Shown here piece by piece: positions 18,120-26,222 of a stretch of 64,000 nt of DNA. Positions within the stretch are counted from its first letter, which is position 1; the number at the start of each line of letters is the position of its first letter. This stretch comes from Salinigranum halophilum (lineage in GTDB: Archaea > Halobacteriota > Halobacteria > Halobacteriales > Haloferacaceae), in assembly GCF_007004735.1 (NCBI RefSeq), contig NZ_SSNL01000007.1, forward strand, positions 62,001-126,000, written 5' to 3'. The notes beneath the pieces are model-generated. The model worked only from the letters and a program-made list of their open reading frames with translations, searched no databases and was not told the DNA's origin. The position numbers and the translations under genes were made by a program.

Positions 18120-18208
18120 CGGCCGAGAGGTGGGGAGAGCGCGCCGAGTGTCTTGTGTCTCACGTCGGTCACGTCAAGCCTTATCACGACGACGTCCCTA
18201 CACTCGGT

Positions 18209-19423
18209 ATGAGCTTCTTCCGCTGGCTCGGTCGGACCGTCGGTCGACTCACGACCGGCGGGTCGTCCACAGCCGTGTCCGAACGCGGCGGGCTCCCCGG
18301 AGCGCTCAAGACCGGCCTGGTCGCCGTGGTCCTCGTCGCCCTCGCCCTCCTCGTGGTGCCCATCACGCCCGTCACGGTGATCGGTCTCGCGGTCCTCGCG
18401 CTCGCCGTCTCGGCGGTGTACAGCGCCGTCGAAATCGTCGAGGCGTACGAGACGCGCGCGCTCACGGTCTTCGGCGAGTACCGGGGGCTGCTCCGGCCCG
18501 GCCTGAACGTCGTCCCGCCGTTCGTCTCGCGGACGTACGCGTTCGACATGCGGACGCAGACGTTCGACGTGCCCTCCCAGGAGGCCATCACCGAGGACAA
18601 CTCGCCCGTCACGGCCGACGCCGTGGTGTACATCAGGGTGATGGACGCCAAGCGCGCCTTCCTCGAGGTCGACGACTACCGCCGCGCCGTCTCGCTGCTC
18701 GCGCAGACGACGCTCCGTGCGGCACTGGGCGACATGGAACTCGACCAGACGCTGTCGCGGCGCGACCAGATCAACGACCGGATTCGGAAGGAACTGGACG
18801 AGCCCACGGACCGGTGGGGCATCCGCGTCGAGAGCGTCGAGGTCCGCGAGGTGACGCCGAGTGCGGACGTCGTGAACGCGATGGAAGAGCAGACCTCCGC
18901 CGAGCGGCACCGCCGTGCGATGATTCTCGAGGCGCAGGGTGAGCGGCGGAGCGCCATCGAGCGGGCCGAAGGGGAGAAGCAGGCGGCCATCGTCGAATCA
19001 CAGGGGAAGAAACAGGCCGCGGTCTTGGAGGCGCAGGGCGACGCCATCGCCACCGTCCTCCGGGCCCGGTCGGCGGAGTCGATGGGCGAGCGCGCCATCA
19101 TCGACAAGGGAATGGAGACGCTGGGGAGGATAGGACAGGCCCCGTCGACGACGTACGTCCTCCCCCAGGAGCTCACCTCCCTCCTGGGAAGATACGGGCG
19201 ACAGCTCACCGAGAGCGACGTCCAGGAGTCGGCCGGGCTCGATAGCCTGACGTTCGACGCGGACACCCGCGAACTGCTCGACCTCGACAGCGTGGACGAA
19301 CTCGTCGAGATGGCGTCGGACGTGACGAACGGGGAGTCGGTCGACGCCGAGGTCGAGTTCGAGTACGACACCGGCGAGGGTGACGAGGCGGAGATGGAGT
19401 TCGAGTACGACGCGGAGAGCTGA
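18209..19423 (+). CDS. SPFH/band-7 (stomatin/prohibitin-like) membrane protein
   Basis: A 404-residue protein with two adjacent N-terminal membrane helices (about residues 30-75), then the SPFH domain (YETRALTVFGEYRGLLRPG, FVSRTYAFDMRTQTFDVPSQEA, TEDNSPVTADAVVYIRV). An Ala/Glu/Gln coiled coil follows (ILEAQGERRSAIERAEGEKQ, about residues 235-290), and the tail is acidic with repeated EFEYD. Stomatin-like proteins assemble at membranes and organise proteases or channels; no NfeD partner is adjacent. CCTTATCAC about 28 bases before the ATG fits a TATA box for a leaderless transcript. Confidence 0.92.
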   Translation: MSFFRWLGRTVGRLTTGGSSTAVSERGGLPGALKTGLVAVVLVALALLVVPITPVTVIGLAVLALAVSAVYSAVEIVEAYETRALTVFGEYRGLLRPGLNVVPPFVSRTYAFDMRTQTFDVPSQEAITEDNSPVTADAVVYIRVMDAKRAFLEVDDYRRAVSLLAQTTLRAALGDMELDQTLSRRDQINDRIRKELDEPTDRWGIRVESVEVREVTPSADVVNAMEEQTSAERHRRAMILEAQGERRSAIERAEGEKQAAIVESQGKKQAAVLEAQGDAIATVLRARSAESMGERAIIDKGMETLGRIGQAPSTTYVLPQELTSLLGRYGRQLTESDVQESAGLDSLTFDADTRELLDLDSVDELVEMASDVTNGESVDAEVEFEYDTGEGDEAEMEFEYDAES

Positions 19424-19502
19424 GCGACACGCGCGTCGTCGAACCCGGGAGTCGAAGCCAAGCGCGAACACCTTCTTGTGAGTCGGGCCCCCCGCCGACG
19501 GA

Positions 19503-19510
19503 GATTTATA
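19503..19510 (+). promoter_or_regulatory. TATA box of the GNAT-like gene
   Basis: ATTTATAT is centred about 28 bases before the ATG at 19535, the expected haloarchaeal TATA distance for a leaderless transcript. This supports the shorter start over an upstream in-frame ATG at 19478, which would lie before the TATA. Confidence 0.6.
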
Positions 19511-19534
19511 TCGGCTCAGTGGCTAGTGGGAGAC

Positions 19535-19987
19535 ATGGAGGTCCGTGACGCCGTCGAAGCAGACGCCGACGCCATGGCGGCAATCGTCGACGCACCGGCC
19601 GACGTGATGCGCAACGTCGTCCACGACCGGACAGTTCGCGTCGCGGTGCGGCGGAACGACCCCGGACCGAACGCGGACGTCGACGCCGACGTGAGCACCG
19701 ACGCGCGAGACGAGCCCACCGAGAACGTCCTCGGGTTCGTCAGCTTCGACGCGCGCGAGGACACCGTCTACGTGACGCAGTTCGGGGGGACCACGGAGGC
19801 CTGTGAACGCCTCATCGGCGAACCGATTCGCTTCGCGACGAACGAACGGATGGCCGTCGAACTCCTCGTCGAGGCTACCGACGACGTCCTCACGGCGGCC
19901 GCGGAGAACGCCGGGTTCGACGCGGACGGACGCGGGCCGAGTTTCAGTGGACGGCGAACAGTCAAGTACCGGCTCGACCCGCGGTGA
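19535..19987 (+). CDS. GNAT-like acetyltransferase domain protein
   Basis: A 150-residue protein. It begins MEVRDAVEADADAMAAIVDA, the usual first strand and helix of GNAT acetyltransferases, followed by the strands VLGFVSFDAREDTVYVTQFGG and MAVELLVEATDDVLTAAAENAGF. The acetyl-CoA loop (Q/RxxGxG/A) is not obvious, so it could be a degenerate or non-catalytic member. A haloarchaeal insert of alternating Asp (DVDADVSTDARDE) sits at about residues 48-62. It is convergent with polD1. Confidence 0.7.
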   Translation: MEVRDAVEADADAMAAIVDAPADVMRNVVHDRTVRVAVRRNDPGPNADVDADVSTDARDEPTENVLGFVSFDAREDTVYVTQFGGTTEACERLIGEPIRFATNERMAVELLVEATDDVLTAAAENAGFDADGRGPSFSGRRTVKYRLDPR

Positions 19988-20013
19988 CGGTGACGGCGAG
20001 GGCGGGGGACGCC

Positions 20014-21591
20014 TCAGGTGAACTTCCGGAGCGTCAGGTTCAGCGTGTCGAGGTCGACGATGGGCGCGAAGCCGACGTCGGGGTCGATGTTGACCGACTT
20101 CTGGAAGGCGGTCTGTGACTGCCAGCAGCCCGAGTTGACGGCCAGAACGTTGTGGTACTTGCCGTATCCCAGCTTGTGGACGTGGCCCGTGTGGAAGACG
20201 TCCGGGACGGTGTCGATGGTGAGGTAGTCCTGCTTCTCGGGAGCGAGACGCATCCGGCCGCCGAACTGCGGGGCGACGTGGCGTTTCTTCAACAGCTGGT
20301 ACATCGCCGTGTGGGGGTTGTCGTAGCTCGCCTTCTCCTCGGGCAGTTCGGCGATGACCTCGTCGAGCGAGACGCCGTGGTACATCAGGACCGAGACGCC
20401 CTCGATGGTCACGGTCGAGGGGTTGCCCGTGATACGAGCGTCGTGAGCGGACATGATCTCCCGGAGGTTCTCGTCGAACGCCGGTTGGGGTTCGGCGAGG
20501 CGGACGGCGTCGTGATTACCCGGAATCATCACGATCTCCATGTCGCCGGGCACCTCCTTGAGGTGTTCTGCGAACTGCTCGTACTGCTCGTAGATGTCGA
20601 TGATGCTCAGTTCCTCGTCCTGGTTCGGGTAGACCCCGACTCCCTCGACCATGTCGCCGGCGATGAGGAGATACTCGACGTGGTCGGCCTCCTCGGTGTG
20701 GAGCCAGTCGGCGAACGCGGACCACGCGTCGGCGACGAACTCCTGGCTGCCGACGTGGACGTCGGAGATGAGCGCGGCCTGGACGTGACGGTCCGCCGTC
20801 GACGGGCGGTAGGTCCGGGGTACGTCGGGGAAGTAGAGGTCGTCGACGAACAGGATGCCGGCGTCGTCCGCGAGCGTTCCCGACACCGCGATACACTCGT
20901 CCTTGAGCAGTTCCTCGACCGAGGCGGCGATGTCCTTGTCTTTCATCACGAGACACGGGAAGACGCCGGTCGTGTCCTCGAGTTCGACGAGCCAGTGACC
21001 CGACGCCGTCGAGCGAATGTCGTTGACGAGGCCGATCATCTCCGCGTCGCTCCGCCCCGGCATGTCCTGAATCGCCGTCGCCGGGCGGTGGTTGACCCGG
21101 CCGCGCAACTGCTTCGAGAGCGTCTCGTAGCGGTCTCTGAAGATGGCGACGAAGTCGTCGTAGTCGCCGGTTCCGGTCGACTGTCCCGTGATGTCGCCGT
21201 CGATGCTCACGACGCGCTGTGAGGGGTCCCGGTCTCGTTGCCGAGTCGACCCCTTCGTTTCGACTGGAGTACTACTCGAAGAACCCGGTGGAGTGTCTGA
21301 TTCTCCACCCGAAACAGAGGGGTGTGAGACGGGCGGCTCGGCCGCGTCTTCGGCGGGCGCGTCGGAGACGACACCAGGTGGGTCGGGGATGGGGGCCGTC
21401 TCCGCGTCCAGGACGGTCCGGACGTGTGCTGTCGTGATCCGCAGGGCACCGTCCGGTGCGTGCTCGACGACACGGTCGAGCGTCCCGGCGGTGTCGTCGG
21501 CACTCGCGATGAGGGTGACCGCCTCCCGTTCGGCGTTGTACCCGTGTCGGGCGAGTTCTCGGACGATGCGCGTCGTCGTCTCCAGCGGCAC
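20014..21591 (-). CDS. polD1: DNA polymerase D small subunit DP1 (3'-5' exonuclease)
   Basis: DP1 is the proofreading subunit of the archaeal replicative polymerase PolD. The 525-residue protein has a short N-terminal helical domain (residues 1-60) and a Ser/Thr/Pro-rich acidic linker (about 75-130). An OB fold follows, then the calcineurin-like nuclease with motifs ISDVHVGSQEF, LLIAGDMVEGVG, MIPGNHDAVR and VFHTGHVHKLG. The GTG at 21591 gives the family N-terminus (PLETTTRIVRELARHGYNAE). It is divergent from sec11 and near orc1, as in other haloarchaeal origins. The linker codons contain two ORB elements. The large subunit is not in the window. Confidence 0.96.
   Translation of the reverse strand: MPLETTTRIVRELARHGYNAEREAVTLIASADDTAGTLDRVVEHAPDGALRITTAHVRTVLDAETAPIPDPPGVVSDAPAEDAAEPPVSHPSVSGGESDTPPGSSSSTPVETKGSTRQRDRDPSQRVVSIDGDITGQSTGTGDYDDFVAIFRDRYETLSKQLRGRVNHRPATAIQDMPGRSDAEMIGLVNDIRSTASGHWLVELEDTTGVFPCLVMKDKDIAASVEELLKDECIAVSGTLADDAGILFVDDLYFPDVPRTYRPSTADRHVQAALISDVHVGSQEFVADAWSAFADWLHTEEADHVEYLLIAGDMVEGVGVYPNQDEELSIIDIYEQYEQFAEHLKEVPGDMEIVMIPGNHDAVRLAEPQPAFDENLREIMSAHDARITGNPSTVTIEGVSVLMYHGVSLDEVIAELPEEKASYDNPHTAMYQLLKKRHVAPQFGGRMRLAPEKQDYLTIDTVPDVFHTGHVHKLGYGKYHNVLAVNSGCWQSQTAFQKSVNIDPDVGFAPIVDLDTLNLTLRKFT
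21248..21271 (-). repeat. ORB inside the polD1 linker codons
   Basis: On the minus strand the core is CTCCAGTCGAAACGAAGGGG followed by TC, a very good ORB. It lies inside the polD1 coding region, where it encodes part of a low-complexity Ser/Thr linker, and forms a divergent pair with the element at 21301. Confidence 0.85.
21301..21325 (+). repeat. second ORB inside the polD1 linker codons
   Basis: CTCCACCCGAAACAGAGGGG followed by TG matches the shorter haloarchaeal ORB form (CTCCACnnGAAACnGAGGGGT). It points away from the ORB at 21248-21271, with about 30 bases between the pair, and is also within polD1 coding sequence. Confidence 0.82.
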
Positions 21592-21650
21592 ATCTGCAGG
21601 TGGCGAGGGCGCGAGAAAAGCGTGCCGGACCCCGCTGGAGAACTGCCGAA

Positions 21651-21678
21651 AAGGTGGAAACCCAGAAGGTTGAAACCC
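21651..21678 (+). repeat. short direct repeat in the polD1-sec11 spacer
   Basis: AAGGTGGAAACCC (21651-21663) is followed after two bases by AAGGTTGAAACCC (21666-21678), a near-perfect 15-base-period direct repeat 22-50 bases before the sec11 start. It lies in the 108-base divergent spacer and could be a regulator site; nothing proves this. Confidence 0.5.
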
Positions 21679-21699
21679 GGGGCGGAGGTAAGAGAGGTG

Positions 21700-22695
21700 A
21701 TGACCGCTGATGAGGGCCGCCGGTCCTCGCAGGACGACGAGCGTCCGGTGGACGACGCGGTCTCCACGAGTCCCTCCACCTCGTCTGCCGAGCAAGCCAG
21801 CGGCGAGTCAGCGACGGCCGACGAGCACAGCGGACAGGATACCCTTAGAGCCGACACCGAAGCGCCGCACGACCGTCGGGCACCGGACCCGGTTCCCGGC
21901 CGGGAGACTGACGAGTCGTTCGCCCGCCGCCTGTGGACTGCGCGGTCCGGGCCGCTCTTCTTCCTGCGCGAAGTGGGGACGAGCATCGGTGCCGTCGTCC
22001 TCGTCGGCCTGGTCCTGTTCGGTGTCAGCGGCGTGTGGCCGCCGATGGTCGCCGTCGAGTCCGGGAGTATGGAGCCGCATATGCACAAGGGCGACCTCGT
22101 GTTCATCACCGAACCCGGACGGTACGCGCCCGACTCGGCGTACGACTCGACCGGCGTCGTGACCGCAGAGACCGGTTCAGACGCCGGCTACCGGACGTTC
22201 GGCGGGCCAGGCTCGGTCGTCGTCTACGACGACCCGGGACGGGGCGGCCCCCCAATCATCCACCGCGCGGAGTTCTACGTTCAGGAGGGCGAGAACTGGT
22301 ACGACCGGGCCGACCCCGAGTTCATCTCCGCCGACAGCTGTGACGACCTCCGCAACTGCCCCGCACCGCACGCCGGCTTCATTACCAAGGGCGACGCGAA
22401 CGGCCGGTACGACCAGGTCTCGGGCATCGCCGAACCCGTGAGGCCGTCGTGGATTACGGGCATCGCGCGGCTCCGGATTCCCTACCTCGGGTGGGTCCGA
22501 CTGGGACTCTCCGACATCGTCCAGACGGGGGCGTACGCGGTGTTCTCCGCCGATACCTCGGCGGTCGGACCCGACGTGAGCCGGCAACTGACGACTGGCG
22601 AGTGGTCGGCACCACCGCGCGAGTCGTCCGCAGGGACCCACGCGAGGAACGAGACGTGGGTCGGCGTGATTCCCGTGGGCCACGAGCGGGCGTGA
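21700..22695 (+). CDS. sec11: signal peptidase I (archaeal Sec11 type)
   Basis: Membrane serine protease that removes signal peptides after Sec or Tat export. The 331-residue protein has a long acidic cytoplasmic extension (about residues 1-80) and a membrane helix (about 93-112). The nucleophile is in VAVESGSMEPHMHKGDLVFI (Ser123), followed by IIHRAEF and the C-terminal FITKGDANGRYDQ with the catalytic Asp of archaeal/eukaryotic-type enzymes. The ATG at 21700 has AGAGAGGTG just upstream. It sits between polD1 and orc1, a conserved haloarchaeal origin neighbourhood, and converges on orc1. Confidence 0.93.
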   Translation: MTADEGRRSSQDDERPVDDAVSTSPSTSSAEQASGESATADEHSGQDTLRADTEAPHDRRAPDPVPGRETDESFARRLWTARSGPLFFLREVGTSIGAVVLVGLVLFGVSGVWPPMVAVESGSMEPHMHKGDLVFITEPGRYAPDSAYDSTGVVTAETGSDAGYRTFGGPGSVVVYDDPGRGGPPIIHRAEFYVQEGENWYDRADPEFISADSCDDLRNCPAPHAGFITKGDANGRYDQVSGIAEPVRPSWITGIARLRIPYLGWVRLGLSDIVQTGAYAVFSADTSAVGPDVSRQLTTGEWSAPPRESSAGTHARNETWVGVIPVGHERA

Positions 22696-22719
22696 CTCCC
22701 GTGGACCGCGATTCCATCG

Positions 22720-22733
22720 CTGCGTAGCGACAG
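22720..22733. other. small hairpin in the convergent sec11-orc1 spacer
   Basis: TCGCT-GCGT-AGCGA can form a five-base-pair hairpin in the 147-base gap 22696-22842 between convergent sec11 and orc1. There is no T-run beside it, so a terminator role is uncertain. No gene is visible in the gap. Confidence 0.3.
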
Positions 22734-22842
22734 GGAACAGGGTACGCCGGCCGGGTCGACGCGTGCGTCCTGACGAGAGCCGAGAGACACCGCTGGTGGG
22801 AGTGACGTCTCGAGAGACGGGCGACTGCGGGCGGGTCCGCGG

Positions 22843-24423
22843 TCAGTTGTCGAATCGAGCCTGAACGAACGGCTGAGCGTTCTCGATGTCGCTCAGTCGG
22901 GAGTCGGAGAGCAAGACGGCCTCGGTCTCGTCGATGGGGACCGAGATGGAGATCTCCTTCGTGCGGCCGTATCGGCCCTTGGAGACGACGACGGCGTTAG
23001 CGATGCCGAGCATGTCGAGTTCGGAGATGAGGTCGGTGACGCGCCGCTGAGTCAGGATGTCGGCGTCGATCTCCTCACAGAGCCGCTTGTAGATGTTGAA
23101 CACCTCGCCGGTGTTGATGTTTCGGACGCCGTTCTTCTCGAGGAGGATGGTCGCGAAGAGGACGATCTTCGACTGGGTCGGGAGCGTCCGGACGACCTCG
23201 ACGACGCGGTCGAGTTCGATCTTGTCCTGCGCCTGTCGGACGTGTCGTTCCTCGACCGTGTCGGCCTGTCCGCGTTCGGCGAGTTCGCCGGCCGTCCGGA
23301 GCAGGTCGAGCGCCCGTCGAGCGTCGCCGTGTTCCTGCGCGGCGAACGCGGCACAGAGGGGGATGACGTCGTCGGTCAACGCGCCAGATTTGAACGCCAC
23401 GTCGGCGCGGTGCTGGAGGATGTCTCTCAGTTGTGTGGCGTCGTAGGGCGGGAAGACGATCTCCTCTTCACCCAGCGAGGACTTCACGCGCGGGTCGAGA
23501 AAGTCGGTGAACTTCAGGTCGTTCGAGATACCCATGATGGAGATGCGAGAGTTGGTGAGCTCGGAGTTCATCCGCGAGAGGTTGTACAGGGTGTCGTCAC
23601 CGCTCTTTTCGACGAGCTTGTCGATCTCGTCGAGCATGATGACGACGACCCGTTCGTGGTAGTCGACGGCGTCGAAGAACGTCGAGTACACCCTGTCGGT
23701 GGGCCACCCGGTCATGGGAACCGTCTCCATCTCCTCGCGGTCGGCTTCGAGGCTCGCGAGACGCGCTTCGAGGGCGTCGAGCGACTCGAACTCCGTCCCT
23801 GCGAGCGCGTCGGCGTCCTCGGCCGCGCGCGTCTGCAGTTCGCGAAGGCGGTCGAGTCGCCCCTCGATGACGGCCTCGTTCTTCTCGATGAACTTGTTGG
23901 CGAGCTGGGCGAGGACCCGGTACTGAGTATCGGTCACCTCGCAGTTGATGTACTCGACCTCACAGGGGACGTCGTACTTCTGCGAGGTCGACTCCAGCTC
24001 CTGGGAGACGTACTTCGCGCTGGCCGTCTTCCCGGTTCCGGTCTTCCCGTAGATGAGGATGTTCGACGGCGTCTCGCCGCGGAGTGCGGAGACGAGGATG
24101 GTCGCCATCTGATTGATCTGTTCGGTTCGGTGGGGCAGTTCGTGTGGCGTGTACGACGGCCGAAGGACCTCCTTGTTCTCGAAGATGGGCTCGCCCGAGA
24201 GCAGGTCGTCGAACAGTCCCGTGCTCTCGGTCGTCTCTTCGAGGACGACCTCGTCGAAGTCCAGCCCGGCCGACGGCTGGGAGGCCGACTGGTCCGTGTC
24301 GGTCAGGTCGTCGACCGAACCCGGAATGGTCTCGTCGGCGTCGTCGACGGCTCGGTCACCTTCGGTTCTGTCTCGTTGGGCATGGTCACCCACACCGCCT
24401 GTGTCATCCTCGTGTTCACCCAT
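22843..24423 (-). CDS. orc1: origin recognition protein Orc1/Cdc6
   Basis: Initiator AAA+ ATPase that binds ORBs, melts the origin and recruits MCM. The 526-residue protein has an acidic N-terminal extension of about 80 residues, then Walker A YGKTGTGKTAS (about 125-135), Walker B VVIMLDEIDKL, sensor 1 IMGISNDLKF, sensor 2 GDARRALDLLRTAGE and a C-terminal winged helix (QRRVTDLISELDMLG). An Asp/Glu/Ala/Leu-rich insertion (about residues 185-220) lies between Walker A and B. An ORB begins seven bases upstream of the ATG, which suggests self-regulation. It reads away from the origin at 24.4-25.6 kb, the usual arrangement of the main haloarchaeal origin. Confidence 0.97.
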   Translation of the reverse strand: MGEHEDDTGGVGDHAQRDRTEGDRAVDDADETIPGSVDDLTDTDQSASQPSAGLDFDEVVLEETTESTGLFDDLLSGEPIFENKEVLRPSYTPHELPHRTEQINQMATILVSALRGETPSNILIYGKTGTGKTASAKYVSQELESTSQKYDVPCEVEYINCEVTDTQYRVLAQLANKFIEKNEAVIEGRLDRLRELQTRAAEDADALAGTEFESLDALEARLASLEADREEMETVPMTGWPTDRVYSTFFDAVDYHERVVVIMLDEIDKLVEKSGDDTLYNLSRMNSELTNSRISIMGISNDLKFTDFLDPRVKSSLGEEEIVFPPYDATQLRDILQHRADVAFKSGALTDDVIPLCAAFAAQEHGDARRALDLLRTAGELAERGQADTVEERHVRQAQDKIELDRVVEVVRTLPTQSKIVLFATILLEKNGVRNINTGEVFNIYKRLCEEIDADILTQRRVTDLISELDMLGIANAVVVSKGRYGRTKEISISVPIDETEAVLLSDSRLSDIENAQPFVQARFDN

Positions 24424-24429
24424 GTGCGT

Positions 24430-24453
24430 AACCCCACCGTTTCAACTGGAGAA
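24430..24453 (-). repeat. ORB abutting the orc1 start
   Basis: On the minus strand CTCCAGTTGAAACGGTGGGG with TT after it matches the ORB but has GGTGGGG in place of GAAGGGG. It ends seven bases before the orc1 ATG, overlapping the expected promoter, so bound Orc1 could block or tune its own transcription. Confidence 0.75.
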
Positions 24454-24915
24454 TCGTTCTCGCACCAGCGTATCGCCGGATACACGGCGTGTACGAGCGT
24501 GTCGCACCAGACCGGCTGCGAGAGGCGTCCAGATGATGCAGGCGAAACAGATGAAGAGGAGGTATAAAAAGATTGTCTCTCACCAGCCACGTTTCGTGTC
24601 GAATAGACCCGAAAACCATCCAGAGCGGACTGGAGAGGCCTCACACCGGGGAGTTGGCTGTCGACCCGAAACGGGGGCGGGTACCGACGGTCGGGTCGCG
24701 AATCCACCCGGACCTGGTCGGGACTCGCCTCGAGAGGGGTCACCCCGACGCTCGAGAGCGAACGGGTCGAGTCCGTTCCTCTCGGGGAACCCGTTCGATG
24801 TGAAGCGGTGGGGGTGAAGCTGTGGAAGCGCTGGTGAAGAAGGCGAACGCGTCCAGAGACGACTCGACGGTGCGGAACGCCCTCGCGAACGGAGTCATGT
24901 TGATTTGCTATCACG

Positions 24916-24945
24916 AACCCCCCCACCCCTTCGTTTCAACTGGAA
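24916..24945 (-). repeat. oriC ORB with G-string, left copy
   Basis: Minus-strand TTCCAGTTGAAACGAAGGGG is followed by TGGGGGGG. It is identical, through the G-string, to the plus-strand copy at 25121-25148, so the two form a perfect inverted repeat of 28 bases with 175 bases between. This is the classic haloarchaeal origin geometry. Confidence 0.95.
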
Positions 24946-24987
24946 CCGCTCCGAGAGGGGTGGGGGGGGAGAAGGGGGCTACTAGGA

Positions 24988-25078
24988 CGAAAAGGATTAA
25001 GTCAAACACATTCAAACTGAGTCCGTACTGCAGTAGCAATACATATTTTCGACCGGTTTATCTAGGTATCTAGTGAGT
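24988..25078. other. AT-rich DNA unwinding element
   Basis: Between the inverted ORBs lies a stretch clearly richer in A and T than anything around it, including AAAAGGATTAAGTCAAACA and AATACATATTTTCGACCGG and GTTTATCTAGGTATCTAG. Its position between two convergent-facing initiator sites fits the duplex unwinding element, where replication would start. The assignment rests on composition and position. Confidence 0.85.
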
Positions 25079-25120
25079 TCGGTCGATCCTCGGCTGTGGG
25101 CCGCCCCGTCTTCAGGGACG

Positions 25121-25148
25121 TTCCAGTTGAAACGAAGGGGTGGGGGGG
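25121..25148 (+). repeat. oriC ORB with G-string, right copy
   Basis: TTCCAGTTGAAACGAAGGGG followed by TGGGGGGG, identical to the left copy in the opposite orientation. It lies about 40 bases to the right of the AT-rich element. Confidence 0.95.
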
Positions 25149-25308
25149 CACCGGTCGGGTCGTCCACCACCCCGCGAGTTCCACTCGAGTCGGACCGAGG
25201 CACGTCCCGCCCGCCCCCGCGTTCGCCCCCCTCACTGAATCGAACAGACCAGCTGCTGCTCCGCTCTCCCGTGTGTAAAGACGTTCACACGTCGGCTGCT
25301 CCGAGGAG

Positions 25309-25331
25309 TCTCCACCGGAAGCAAAGGGGTT
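25309..25331 (+). repeat. third ORB on the right side of oriC
   Basis: CTCCACCGGAAGCAAAGGGG followed by TT. It has GAAGC in place of GAAAC, so it is a weaker match, in the same orientation as the ORB at 25121 and about 190 bases further right. Confidence 0.75.
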
Positions 25332-25574
25332 CAGTTCGCGCGCAGCGGACGGGGACGACGAACCGCTCCCGGCAGCCTCGACGACTCTCGGCGGGCTTCC
25401 TTCGACGACTGCCGTCCCGATGCGTGAAGCGTGGCGGGTCGTTTCGGGTGCACGACGGTCCGCGGAGCACCACGAGAGACGATGACGCGTGTCTGACGCA
25501 GACTTAAGTGGAGTCGAATGTGTTGTAACCGCATACGCCCCTCTGCGGGACCGTAGAGGGTGCTGGAGGCCAGG

Positions 25575-26216
25575 ATGGGACTGTTTACAGACCTCAGAGA
25601 CAGCATATCGCGGGTCGTCGACCGGTTGTTCGAGGACGCCGAACCCAAGCGGATCGGCATCTACGGACCGCCGAACGCCGGGAAGACGACACTCGCGAAC
25701 CGAATCGCACGCGACTGGACCGGTGACGCGGTCGGCCCCGAGAGCCACATCCCCCACGAGACTCGCCGCGCCCGACGCAAGGAGAACGTCGAGATCGAAC
25801 GGAACGGCAAGACCGTCACCATCGACATCGTCGACACGCCGGGGGTGACGACGAAAGTCGACTACAAGGAGTTCATCGAGCACGACATGGAGAAAGAAGA
25901 CGCGGTCCGACGCTCCCGCGAGGCGACAGAAGGTGTCGCCGAGGCCATGCACTGGCTCCGCGAGGACGTCGACGGCGTCATCTACGTCCTCGACTCGACC
26001 CAGGACCCGTTCACCCAGGTGAACACGATGCTCATCGGCATCATCGAGAGTCAGAACCTGCCCGTGTTGATCTTCGCGAACAAGATCGACCTCGACGATT
26101 CGAACGTTCAGCGCATCGCGAACGCCTACCCACAGCACGAGACGGTGCCGCTATCGGCACTCGAGGGGGACAACATGGACGAAGTGTACGAGAAGATCGC
26201 GGAGTACTTCGGGTGA
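25575..26216 (+). CDS. oapA: Era-like small GTPase OapA/ArvA
   Basis: Origin-associated GTPase (213 residues). G1 is IYGPPNAGKTTLANRI (about residues 29-44), G3 is VDTPGVTTK, G4 is ANKIDLDD and G5 is PLSALEG. An N-terminal amphipathic helix (MGLFTDLRDSISRVVDRLF) could touch the membrane. In haloarchaea the oapA-oapB-oapC genes adjoin the main origin, and the GTPase, also named ArvA, has been tied to extracellular vesicle formation. The ATG at 25575 follows GGAGG. oapB starts six bases after the stop, so the three genes form one operon reading away from the origin. Confidence 0.92.
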   Translation: MGLFTDLRDSISRVVDRLFEDAEPKRIGIYGPPNAGKTTLANRIARDWTGDAVGPESHIPHETRRARRKENVEIERNGKTVTIDIVDTPGVTTKVDYKEFIEHDMEKEDAVRRSREATEGVAEAMHWLREDVDGVIYVLDSTQDPFTQVNTMLIGIIESQNLPVLIFANKIDLDDSNVQRIANAYPQHETVPLSALEGDNMDEVYEKIAEYFG

Positions 26217-26222
26217 GCCACG

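Larger units (their letters stand above)
24424..25574. other. chromosomal replication origin (oriC1-type), 1.15 kb without genes
   Basis: The gap between divergent orc1 and oapA holds four ORBs (24430 minus, 24916 minus, 25121 plus, 25309 plus). Two of these form a perfect inverted pair around an AT-rich element, with G-strings (GGGGTGGGGGGG) beyond each. Other details are TATAAAAA at 24563-24570, a weak ORB-like CCGAAACGGGGG near 24665, a second G-rich run at 24953-24978, and an inverted repeat GTGTG/CACAC at 25271-25290. Gene order polD1-sec11-orc1-origin-oapABC matches the main origin of haloarchaea from general knowledge. No credible coding frame was found. Confidence 0.92.

Noticed and set aside
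24661-24682. CCGAAACGGGGG as another ORB
   Set aside because: The 5' half lacks TTCCA/CTCCA; only the middle resembles the core.
24558-24803. A small RNA or peptide from the TATAAAAA at 24563
   Set aside because: No conserved frame or structure can be shown; the TATA may serve orc1 on the other strand.
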